Assembly: GCA_003450655.1 (NCBI GenBank)
Contig: DMFG01000176.1
Location: forward strand, 7,230 to 14,976
Length of the DNA: 7,747 nucleotides
DNA from: Coxiellaceae bacterium
GTDB lineage: Bacteria; Pseudomonadota; Gammaproteobacteria; Coxiellales; Coxiellaceae
Reading direction: 5' to 3'
The notes under the pieces were generated by a model, which had not been told where the DNA came from, made no database searches, and saw only the letters and a program-made list of their open reading frames with translations. Position 1 is the first letter of the stretch. Every line of letters starts with the position of its first letter. This document shows, one piece after another, positions 1 through 6,085 of the stretch. Both the position numbers and the translations under genes were made by a program.

Positions 1-282
1 ATCGTAATAAGAAACAAAATACTCCACAGCATTGTTCGGAAAAAAATCTCTCAGCTCAGAATAGAGTTGTGCGGCTAACGTTTTATTCGGTGCTAAGACA
101 ATAGCTGGGCGCTGAAGGTCCTGAATCACATTAGCGACAACAAAGGTTTTACCAGAGCCTGTGACACCCAATAAGGTTTGCTGATACAAGCCATCTTGAA
201 TGCCACTGGATAGTTCTTCTATAGCTCGCGGCTGTTCTCCAGATGCTTGAAAAGGTGCTTCTAACTGAAATGGATGACTCAT
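1..282 (-). CDS. uvrB: UvrABC excinuclease subunit B, N-terminal part (cut by window edge)
   Basis: UvrB is the helicase-like damage-verifying subunit of nucleotide excision repair; it is loaded on DNA by UvrA and recruits UvrC for incision. Reading leftward from ATG at 282, 94 codons are present out of about 670 usual for the family. Visible landmarks are the N-terminal [17 protein letters not shown] stretch, the Walker A motif GVTGSGKT at residues 39-46 (Lys45 binds ATP phosphate), [10 protein letters not shown] at about 64-73, and [15 protein letters not shown] running off the edge, which is the start of the family's beta-hairpin region. All are characteristic of UvrB. No strong Shine-Dalgarno is visible before the ATG. 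It is divergent from the antiporter gene. No canonical LexA box was found near the start, so SOS control is not evident from this sequence. The identification is very secure; the rest of the gene lies outside the window. Confidence 0.97.
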   Translation of the reverse strand, partial: MSHPFQLEAPFQASGEQPRAIEELSSGIQDGLYQQTLLGVTGSGKTFVVANVIQDLQRPAIVLAPNKTLAAQLYSELRDFFPNNAVEYFVSYYD

Positions 283-310
283 GACACTGTTTTATAATTT
301 TAAAAACACA

Positions 311-339
311 ACCATACCGGAAAGGGAAACCCTTGTCAG
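311..339 (-). promoter_or_regulatory. Candidate sigma70 promoter for uvrB
   Basis: Read leftward, there is a -35 box CTGACA (334-339, 5 of 6 consensus) and a -10 box TATGGT (311-316, 4 of 6) with an exact 17-bp spacer, placing the transcript start about 20 nt before the uvrB ATG. The spacer carries a perfect inverted repeat AAGGG-AAA-CCCTT (322-334), and the 8-bp palindrome GTGATCAC (339-346) adjoins the -35 box; either could be an operator, but no regulator is known for them. Confidence 0.55.
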
Positions 340-412
340 TGATCACAATAAGATAATTGCAACAACGATAAACTTTGTTAATCTATGAACTAACTGACTA
401 AGGATAGATGAC

Positions 413-2221
413 ATGACCATTTCTTTTTTATGGATAATCACTGGATTAGGCGTTATTACACTGATATCACAATGGGGCGCATGGTGGGTTAAAATCCCTC
501 CTATTCTCTTCTTACTGATCATAGGTATATTAGTTGGCCCTATTCTTGGATGGTTCTCGCCTCAAGTAGTCTTTGGGCATCTCCTTGAGCCCATCATTTC
601 ACTCTCCGTGGCTGTTATATTATTTGAAGGAAGCTTAACGCTGAGCTTCAAGCAGATACAGGGCCTTGAATCTGTCATCCGTAACCTCGTCACCCTTGGC
701 ATTGCAGCGACCTGTATACTGACGTCGCTAGTTTGTCATTATTTATTGCATATCAATTGGAACATTGCCTTACTGCTAGGGGCAATCTGCACCATCTCTG
801 GACCAACAGTGGTTATGCCGATGCTAAGAACGATCTCCCCTAATCAAAAGATCACAAACATATTACGCTGGGAAAGTATCGCAGCAGATCCTATCGGCGC
901 ACTACTAGCGATCATTGTACTAACTGGCATCATTACGTTGAGTCAACACGGGTCAACTGGGTTCTTTATTTTTTCAATTTTAGAAACTTTGATTGTTGGC
1001 GTAGGACTGGGCGTATTATTTGGTTATTTGCTAGGCAAAGCACTGCAATTACAATGGATACCAGACTTCTTACACAATGTAGCCACACTCTGCATTGTGT
1101 TGTTTGCTTATACGTTTGCAAGCTCACTCCGAGAAAGCTCCGGCCTACTGACGGTGACACTCATGGGTTTATGGATAGCCAACCGTCATGAAATTATTGC
1201 TGGCGAATTACTGGGGTTCAAAGAAAGCCTAAGCATACTCCTTATCTCTGGTCTATTTATCTTAATCGCAGCTCAAATGCATCTAAAACAAACACTGAGC
1301 TTGATACCAGCAGCTTGTATTTTATTAATCACCTTACAATTCATCATACGCCCCATCAGCGTCTTTTTATGCACTTGGCGCAGCATGCTCACTATAAGAG
1401 AACGGCTATTTTTAGCGTGGGTTTCGCCTAAAGGGATTGTATCAGCTTCTGTAGCTGCTTTATTTGTCATACAGTTAAACGACAATCAAATAGACCAAGC
1501 AAATATCTTATTGCCCCTGATATTATTAATTATCATTGGAATGGTGATTTTTGAGGGCGTCACAGCCCTACCGTTAGCCCGCTGGCTAAATATCTGTCAA
1601 CCGGAGCCCAAAGGTATTTTAATCATAGGTGCGAACCCAGTCGCACAAGCCATCGGTAAAGCTCTTCAGGATGAAGGCATTCAAGTGATGCTAACCGCAT
1701 TTGAATGGCATCATAGTCACAGCGCTAGAATGGCAGGTCTTCCCATCTATTATGGTAACCCCATTTCAGAACACGCTGATCGCCACCTTGATTTAGTCGG
1801 CCTTGGCAAACTATTCAGTTTATCAAGCTACCCTGATCTTAATGCGCTCGCTTCACTGCGCTATGCCAAAGAGTTTGGTCAACGAGAAGTCTATGCCATG
1901 CATATAGCCGCCGAATCTGAAGATAATTTCCAAGATAAATACCTGGCCGCTAAGCGCCATCATGGGCAAGCACTCTTTGACAAAGACTTAACCATCGATG
2001 CCTTCACAGAACAATTGAAGCACGGCAGTAAGATTCGCAGCACAACGCTAACAGACAACTTCACCTTTCAGGATTACCAGGCTCAACATGACAAAAAAGC
2101 TATCCCCCTGTTTGCCATCTCACCTAAGGGACGACTGCATATTTTTACTGAAAACACACAGCCTTCGCCAAGCACAGGGTGGAATGTTGTTAGCCTGATT
2201 GCACCCAGCCCAACTAGTTGA
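413..2221 (+). CDS. CPA1-type cation/proton antiporter with C-terminal nucleotide-binding-like domain
   Basis: A 602-residue inner-membrane protein, predicted to exchange Na+ or K+ for protons in pH and ion homeostasis. Residues 1 to about 395 form a dozen or so hydrophobic helices of the Na+/H+ exchanger fold. CPA1-like landmarks include LFEGSLTLSF (70-79), ISGPTVVMP (128-136), WESIAADPIGALL (153-165, with Asp159 at the usual ion-binding acidic position) and WVSPKGIVSASVAALF (336-351). Residues 400 to about 500 resemble a TrkA-N/RCK nucleotide-binding domain (GILIIGANPVAQAIG), although the glycine-rich motif is degenerate (GANPVA, not GxGxxG), so NAD(H) binding is uncertain. The ATG at 413 has an AGGA Shine-Dalgarno at 401-404, 8 nt upstream. 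It runs in the same direction as the aminotransferase gene 52 bp downstream, so partial cotranscription is likely. Exact ion specificity cannot be read from sequence. Confidence 0.88.
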   Translation: MTISFLWIITGLGVITLISQWGAWWVKIPPILFLLIIGILVGPILGWFSPQVVFGHLLEPIISLSVAVILFEGSLTLSFKQIQGLESVIRNLVTLGIAATCILTSLVCHYLLHINWNIALLLGAICTISGPTVVMPMLRTISPNQKITNILRWESIAADPIGALLAIIVLTGIITLSQHGSTGFFIFSILETLIVGVGLGVLFGYLLGKALQLQWIPDFLHNVATLCIVLFAYTFASSLRESSGLLTVTLMGLWIANRHEIIAGELLGFKESLSILLISGLFILIAAQMHLKQTLSLIPAACILLITLQFIIRPISVFLCTWRSMLTIRERLFLAWVSPKGIVSASVAALFVIQLNDNQIDQANILLPLILLIIIGMVIFEGVTALPLARWLNICQPEPKGILIIGANPVAQAIGKALQDEGIQVMLTAFEWHHSHSARMAGLPIYYGNPISEHADRHLDLVGLGKLFSLSSYPDLNALASLRYAKEFGQREVYAMHIAAESEDNFQDKYLAAKRHHGQALFDKDLTIDAFTEQLKHGSKIRSTTLTDNFTFQDYQAQHDKKAIPLFAISPKGRLHIFTENTQPSPSTGWNVVSLIAPSPTS

Positions 2222-2246
2222 CTTAAATAGGCTTTCATACGATGAT
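2218..2246 (+). promoter_or_regulatory. Candidate sigma70 promoter of the aminotransferase gene with overlapping inverted repeat
   Basis: TTGACT (2218-2223, 5 of 6) and GATGAT (2241-2246, 4 of 6) are separated by exactly 17 bp; the -35 box overlaps the antiporter stop codon TGA (2219-2221). The start point would fall about 20 nt before the ATG at 2274. The -10 box is one arm of a perfect inverted repeat GATGAT-N8-ATCATC (2241-2260), which could be an operator or a leader hairpin just before the ribosome binding site. Confidence 0.45.
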
Positions 2247-2273
2247 TTGCTCTCATCATCGACGGAGCCAACC

Positions 2274-3461
2274 ATGAGCCTACAACTATCTGATCGCGTT
2301 AATGCGATTCAACCTTCTGCCACTATTGCTATGAACGTGAAAGCTAAAGCACTTGCCGCAGAAGGTATCTCTGTGATTAACCTGAGCGTAGGAGAACCCG
2401 ATTTCGATACTCCGACATTTATCCAAGAAGCGGCTATTACTGCTATGCAAGCAGGACAAACACGCTACACCGCTGCTGACGGCTCGCCGGCGCTAAAACT
2501 AGCGATTGCTCATAAACTAGAGCGTGACAATCACCTGCATTATGAGACTCAAGATATCTTAGTCACATCAGGTGCAAAACAAGCTTTATTCAATGCTATG
2601 CAAGCGCTACTTAATCCAAATGATGAGGTTATTATCCCTGCCCCTTACTGGGTATCCTACCCTGACATGGTCATACTAGCAGGTGCAAAACCCAAGATTG
2701 TTCATGCCGGCATCGATCAGCACTACAAGATTTCTCCCGAGCAGCTGGAAGCTGCCATCACACCAAACACCCGCATGCTGATCATGAACAGTCCATCTAA
2801 TCCAACCGGCGCATCCTATCAAGAAAACGAACTGCAAGCCTTAGCAGAAGTCTTAATGAAACACCCGAAAATTGTTATCTTAAGTGATGATATCTATGAA
2901 TATATCAACTTTGAAAATACATCATTTGTTAACCTAATCAACGTCTGCCCTGCACTCAGGGATCGTAGCATCATCGTCAATGGCGTCTCTAAATCACATG
3001 CTATGACTGGCTGGCGTATTGGCTATGCTGCGGGCCCCAGTGAGGCACTCGGCGCCATGAAAAAACTCCAATCTCAAAGTACCTCTTGCGCAAATGCCAT
3101 TGCGCAAGCCGCTGCCGTGGCAGCACTCGACGCCACACCAGACACATTTTTCCAACCCATGCTAGAAGCTTATCAAGCTCGTCACCAATGGTTGCTCGAA
3201 GCCATCAATGCTATCGATGGATTTGAAGCTATACCAGCCCAAGGCACCTTCTATTTATTTGTACATGTCCAACAAGCCATTGAACGCCTCAATCTCAACG
3301 ATGATTTAACATTTGCGACACTGTTATTAGAAAAAGGTCACGTTGCAACCGTCCCTGGCTCAGCTTTTGGTAGCCCTGGGTATTTGCGTCTCTCGTTTGC
3401 AACTAGCCTCGAAGCATTGAAAGAAGCCATTAAGCGCATTCAACATGTGATAGAAGGCTAA
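2274..3461 (+). CDS. PLP-dependent aspartate aminotransferase (class I, subgroup Ib-like)
   Basis: A cytoplasmic fold-type I aminotransferase, predicted to interconvert aspartate plus 2-oxoglutarate with oxaloacetate plus glutamate. The 395 residues match the usual family length. Motifs in order: LSVGEPDFDTP (37-47), YTAADG (65-70), PYWVSYP (124-130, Trp126 stacks on PLP), SPSNPTG (173-179, Asn176), SDDIYEY (204-210, Asp205 pairs with the PLP ring nitrogen, Tyr208), SKSHAMTGWRIGY (239-251, Lys240 forms the PLP Schiff base, Arg248 the phosphate site) and LRLSFATS (371-378, Arg372 for substrate carboxylate). The start at 2274 is chosen because GGAG lies at 2264-2267 with 6-nt spacing and the protein then begins as family members do. 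An in-frame ATG at 2199 would overlap the antiporter and add 25 unrelated residues. Substrate could be broader than aspartate, including aromatic acids or prephenate. The stop is TAA at 3459-3461; no U-tract terminator follows. Confidence 0.93.
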   Translation: MSLQLSDRVNAIQPSATIAMNVKAKALAAEGISVINLSVGEPDFDTPTFIQEAAITAMQAGQTRYTAADGSPALKLAIAHKLERDNHLHYETQDILVTSGAKQALFNAMQALLNPNDEVIIPAPYWVSYPDMVILAGAKPKIVHAGIDQHYKISPEQLEAAITPNTRMLIMNSPSNPTGASYQENELQALAEVLMKHPKIVILSDDIYEYINFENTSFVNLINVCPALRDRSIIVNGVSKSHAMTGWRIGYAAGPSEALGAMKKLQSQSTSCANAIAQAAAVAALDATPDTFFQPMLEAYQARHQWLLEAINAIDGFEAIPAQGTFYLFVHVQQAIERLNLNDDLTFATLLLEKGHVATVPGSAFGSPGYLRLSFATSLEALKEAIKRIQHVIEG

Positions 3462-3524
3462 GCAATCGCATTGAGCAATAATCCAACAACTCAATAAGAG
3501 TATGAATAAATTATCAAAAAGGGA

Positions 3525-3553
3525 TTGACCATTGCCTCGCTCAGGATTAATAT
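3525..3553 (+). promoter_or_regulatory. Sigma70 promoter of tRNA-Asn
   Basis: TTGACC (3525-3530, 5 of 6) and TAATAT (3548-3553, 4 of 6) are spaced by exactly 17 bp. Transcription would start near 3560, leaving a 5' leader of about 20 nt before the mature tRNA at 3581, a normal arrangement for a monocistronic tRNA gene. The tRNA can therefore be expressed independently of the aminotransferase gene. Confidence 0.65.
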
Positions 3554-3580
3554 AGCCTTCGATTTGAGTTGCAACGATAT

Positions 3581-3655
<75 letters not shown>

Positions 3656-3681
3656 TCTTGTTTATTGCATTAATTCACACA

Positions 3682-3733
3682 CAGCAACTTCATCCAGCAA
3701 CTTCATCCAGCAACTTCATCCAGCAACTTCATC
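3682..3733 (+). repeat. Four perfect tandem copies of a 13-bp unit
   Basis: The unit CAGCAACTTCATC occurs four times head to tail without a mismatch (3682-3694, 3695-3707, 3708-3720, 3721-3733), followed by a partial CATCATC. It lies between the tRNA 3' end and the ribosome binding site of the outer-membrane-protein gene, so it would be in that gene's 5' leader or promoter. A 13-bp period does not keep reading frame, consistent with a non-coding array. Copy number is likely to vary by replication slippage. Confidence 0.95.
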
Positions 3734-3782
3734 CATCATCTACAAACATCCACCCTTACCTCATTAAATTCAGGAGAAAATC

Positions 3783-4325
3783 ATGAATAAGAAACTTTTA
3801 CTTTCAGCCCTTATAAGCTGTTTATTAACCATAACGGGCATCAACTCATGGGCTGATGAAACCACCACACAGAAAGACTTTAAGAACATCAACATCGAAT
3901 GGAACGTACTACCCACAGCTTTTGGATACCTTTCAGGCAGTGTTAGCTATCGAACAAATAATGCATCTGCTGTAGGTGTTAACTTTGGAACGAGCATCAA
4001 CAATAATACTGATGACAAATACCACAACATTGGCGTTGCATACAGCTATGCCTTAAACGGCGATTACACCAGCAGCGGATGGTTGATTAAACCTACCATA
4101 GGGTATGCTTATTACAAAAGTGAAGACAACTCTGAAAGCGACACCGGTGTCTTTACCTCTCTCTTATTTACCTACAAATGGCAATGGGATAGTGGCCTAA
4201 ACCTTCAGCTAGGTTTTGGACCTATGTACTACTCCATTAATTACGATGACCAATGGGATAGAGACGATAGCTTAAATAGCGGCGTATCATTATCGGGTGA
4301 GTTCGGGCTAGGCTACAACTTCTAA
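3783..4325 (+). CDS. Small outer-membrane beta-barrel-like protein, unknown function
   Basis: A 180-residue exported protein. Residues 1-24 are a Sec signal peptide: MNKK, a hydrophobic core, then NSWA with likely cleavage before DETTT. The mature part is rich in Gly, Ser, Asn, Tyr and Trp and has alternating polar/nonpolar stretches typical of amphipathic beta strands, for example LSGSVSYRT, ASAVGVNFGT, YHNIGVAYSYAL, LIKPTIGYAYYK, FTSLLFTYKWQW and LNLQLGFGPMYYSINY. It ends FGLGYNF with a terminal Phe, the usual outer-membrane insertion signal recognised by the BAM complex. An eight-stranded barrel is plausible for this size. The start at 3783 is supported by AGGAG at 3772-3776 with 6-nt spacing. 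The region upstream carries the 13-bp tandem repeats and no clear promoter; tRNA read-through is possible. A strong hairpin lies 36 nt past the stop. I do not recognise a specific family; a host-interaction or structural role would be guesswork. Confidence 0.85.
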   Translation: MNKKLLLSALISCLLTITGINSWADETTTQKDFKNINIEWNVLPTAFGYLSGSVSYRTNNASAVGVNFGTSINNNTDDKYHNIGVAYSYALNGDYTSSGWLIKPTIGYAYYKSEDNSESDTGVFTSLLFTYKWQWDSGLNLQLGFGPMYYSINYDDQWDRDDSLNSGVSLSGEFGLGYNF

Positions 4326-4360
4326 CACCATCGAATCAATTTCATACCATAATAAACAGC

Positions 4361-4389
4361 ACCTTTGAGACCTAAACCGTCTCAAAGGT
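4361..4389 (+). terminator. Strong hairpin after the outer-membrane protein gene, probable terminator or mRNA 3' end
   Basis: A perfect 11-bp inverted repeat (ACCTTTGAGAC at 4361-4371 and GTCTCAAAGGT at 4379-4389) encloses a 7-nt loop. It begins 36 nt after the stop codon at 4325. No T tract follows on the + strand (CGATACTGG) and no A tract precedes it, so it is not a canonical intrinsic terminator. It could stabilise the transcript 3' end or act with Rho. Confidence 0.55.
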
Positions 4390-4525
4390 CGATACTGGTT
4401 AGAGCAAATCATCACCCCCAATCGCTCATCAATAATCATAACCGCTTACGCAAAAAACCTGGGGTAAATCTTATCTCCTGCGAGTTAATCATTCATAATA
4501 AACGCATTAGAGTGAAATACTGAAG

Positions 4526-4554
4526 TTTACAAAACATCAATATCAACTCACTAT
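4526..4554 (+). promoter_or_regulatory. Weak candidate promoter for the broken membrane-protein gene
   Basis: TTTACA (4526-4531, 5 of 6) and CACTAT (4549-4554, 3 of 6) are 17 bp apart, and the predicted start lies about 14 nt before the ATG at 4575. In DNA this AT-rich such matches arise easily by chance. The rest of the 249-bp gap from 4326 to 4574 shows no gene; it holds only the hairpin at 4361-4389 and this candidate. Confidence 0.2.
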
Positions 4555-4574
4555 GACCGATCACTTTTAGAAAT

Positions 4575-5219
4575 ATGATAGGAAATAATAAAAAAGCATT
4601 TACAATAACCATCTTTATTATTATCGGAATCTATTCCGCAATCGTTTTAAACCATACAAAGATATATAAAAAAACTTTTTAATTTTACAATCACTATAGC
4701 GCACTTACTGCACTACCAGACCCAACACCTCAATTCATCTACTTTCAATTTAAAAACTCAGATATCAAAGCACACTGCTGCCCTAGTGTAACAACAAAAA
4801 AATTACTTCTATTCAAACTAACTCTATGCAAGAGACCTGTCGTTACTACAAAAGAAGTAAAAAAAGAAACCATAGAACAATGCATATTACTGGGACATTG
4901 CACACTACTCGGCAGCCTAATAAGCTCATCGATATTTTATTGCTTATTAATTGTTTATATACGCTCCCCTTTATGGATGAAACGTCTAGTAAAAACACCC
5001 CTAATAAAAAACTATTTTATTGCAAGCCTTTTCCTACCCATATGGTTAAGAACTATCACGGGGGCAATGAGTGGAAAATACCACATGGTCGGGGACCTTA
5101 TTACTCAAATATTATATAGTATGGGATATAGCCTAGGGGTTTTTATACTTCCCATCACTTTACTACTATTTATCTTTAACCCGTTCTTTAAGGAAAAAGC
5201 AGTCTCTAAAAAAAGATAG
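4575..5219 (+). pseudogene. Membrane protein gene interrupted by one in-frame stop (TAA at 4680-4682)
   Basis: Reading from ATG at 4575, the frame is open for 215 codons to TAG at 5217-5219 except for a single TAA at codon 36. The first 35 residues contain a hydrophobic segment (about 8-25, AFTITIFIIIGIYSAIV). After the stop the same frame continues with a polar stretch containing HCCPS, then further hydrophobic segments at about codons 103-129, 147-158 and 177-202, and ends with a basic tail (KEKAVSKKR). That suggests about four transmembrane helices and a polar loop of about 75 residues between the first two. The downstream part has no in-frame ATG, GTG or TTG until ATG 4977, which lacks a ribosome binding site, so it cannot easily be an independent gene of full length. 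The stop follows A7 and T5 runs. The family is not recognised. The alternatives are a recent nonsense mutation, a sequencing error, or stop read-through. GC is visibly lower than in the core genes, suggesting acquired DNA. Confidence 0.6.
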
Positions 5220-5294
5220 TCGTCTACTCAGTGAATCTCCCGCATATTCTCTTAATCCGAGTATATGACCTGGCTGCTCGCTCCAGCATTTATC

Positions 5295-5534
5295 CTATGT
5301 TGAAGTTGCACAATAACGTAGATTATTGATCTTAATCTCAATGTAATATTGACAGAGGCCTGGCTCATGAAGCCTTTCCGTGCGAATCAAGCTAAAATGT
5401 AAACGCTGTGCTCTTGTGCATTCGTGACCTTGTACAAAGAGGAAGTTTTTCATCGATAACAAAGGGCTTTATTTCTCTTTCTGACGTGCCATTGCTACAT
5501 AACTCAAATGCTTATTCCAAATAGCGTTAGCTAA
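5295..5534 (-). pseudogene. Decayed IS66-family transposase (TnpC) C-terminal remnant
   Basis: Reading leftward, three frames each give a piece of an IS66 transposase C-terminus in the correct order. From 5534 there is LANAIWNKHLSYVA, matching the helix before the DDE glutamate region. From 5493 there is NGTSEREIKPFVI, like the conserved N-x-x-x-ER-x-I-R/K-PF-V-I block of the family. From about 5456 to the stop at 5295-5297 there are KNFLFVQGHE and then LHFSLIRTERLHEP and QYYIEIK, matching the family's RKNWLF and SLIETAK-x-x-G-x-x-PY blocks. The linking DGRLEIDN-type segment appears deleted and a single-base frameshift separates the last two pieces. No start, catalytic core or terminal inverted repeat is identifiable. 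With 5220-5294 and 5535-5555, where I see nothing coding, this accounts for the gene-less stretch 5220-5555. It is an old, inactive insertion scar. Confidence 0.7.
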
Positions 5535-5555
5535 ACAATGACAAAAACCAATCGA

Positions 5556-5969
5556 TTAATTGACTGGTGTAACAGTGTATGTGGTTGACGCATTGCTTGA
5601 GTCTGTGGATTGCGTATCGGCATGATTCTTCCGATAGTGATGCACCGCTACGTATTCTGCTGCTGCAGCTTTTGCCTCAGCCTGATGAGAGCATTTAGTC
5701 ATGCATTGGGCTTCAGACGATTGCATCAGTGGATACGTACTAGCATGATCGTGAGACGATGAACGCCAATTGCCTTTATTTTCAGAATAGTAAGCATGAC
5801 GTGAATTGATCGCATTATTCTGGCACTTTACCATACACTTCTGATAAGCACCCCTCTGATCATCAGGAATAACATTCGTCATGCGATGAACGGTTTCCGA
5901 AAATGCACTTGAGCTCAGTGCAAAGAGAATAACGGTCATTATAGTTCGGTAACTGTGCTTATCACGCAT
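5556..5969 (-). CDS. Small exported protein with two CX3C motifs, unknown function
   Basis: A 137-residue protein read leftward from ATG 5969, chosen because TGAGGA (complement of 5978-5983) sits 8 nt upstream. A GTG five codons earlier (5984) overlaps that Shine-Dalgarno and is unlikely as a start. Residues 1-24 look like a signal peptide (basic MRDKHSYR, hydrophobic TVILFALSS, likely cleavage near SAFS/ET). The mature protein has four cysteines in two similar motifs, YQKCMVKCQ (Cys45, Cys49) and AQCMTKCSH (Cys89, Cys93), separated by 39 residues. This twin CX3C layout could form a disulphide-stapled helical hairpin in the periplasm or outside the cell. An Ala-rich helix (AEAKAAAAEY, 97-106) and a Ser/Thr-rich tail follow. 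It lies 116 bp downstream of the Ser-rich protein gene on the same strand and beside the IS66 remnant. The family is not recognised. Confidence 0.75.
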   Translation of the reverse strand: MRDKHSYRTIMTVILFALSSSAFSETVHRMTNVIPDDQRGAYQKCMVKCQNNAINSRHAYYSENKGNWRSSSHDHASTYPLMQSSEAQCMTKCSHQAEAKAAAAEYVAVHHYRKNHADTQSTDSSNASTTYTVTPVN

Positions 5970-5987
5970 TGATAAAATCCTCACGGT

Positions 5988-6014
5988 AAAAAAGTATCAT
6001 GATGATCACTGATA
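5988..6014 (-). terminator. Possible weak terminator upstream of the CX3C gene
   Basis: On the minus strand a 5-bp stem TATCA/TGATA (6010-6014 with 5995-5999) with a 10-nt loop is followed, one base on, by six T residues (5988-5993). It lies between the stop of the Ser-rich protein gene and the CX3C start, so it could end transcription of the former. The stem is short and AT-only, so this is a weak call. Confidence 0.2.
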
Positions 6015-6085
6015 ACCCCTCAATATCAAGAAGATTCTATCTGACAATATCCAGCGCATTATCACGCATAAATATTAAGAAAACA

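Noticed and set aside
287..302. LexA (SOS) box before uvrB
   Set aside because: CTGT is present at 287-290, but the second half ACAG is missing at the correct spacing.
2199..2273. Longer aminotransferase start at ATG 2199
   Set aside because: It overlaps the antiporter and adds 25 residues unlike the family, while ATG 2274 has GGAG at 6-nt spacing and gives the normal N-terminus.
4442..4449. CCGCTTAC as an IS66-type terminal inverted repeat
   Set aside because: It resembles the GTAAGCG ends of IS66 elements, but its orientation and its distance from the transposase remnant do not fit, and 8 bp can match by chance.
4669..4682. Programmed frameshifting at the A7 run before TAA 4680
   Set aside because: The frame before and after the stop is the same, so a single frameshift would not rejoin the two parts; a nonsense change is simpler.
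4826..5119. 97-codon frame on the + strand
   Set aside because: It overlaps, in another frame, the membrane-protein frame that shows coherent hydrophobic segments; composition is not protein-like and no ribosome binding site is visible.
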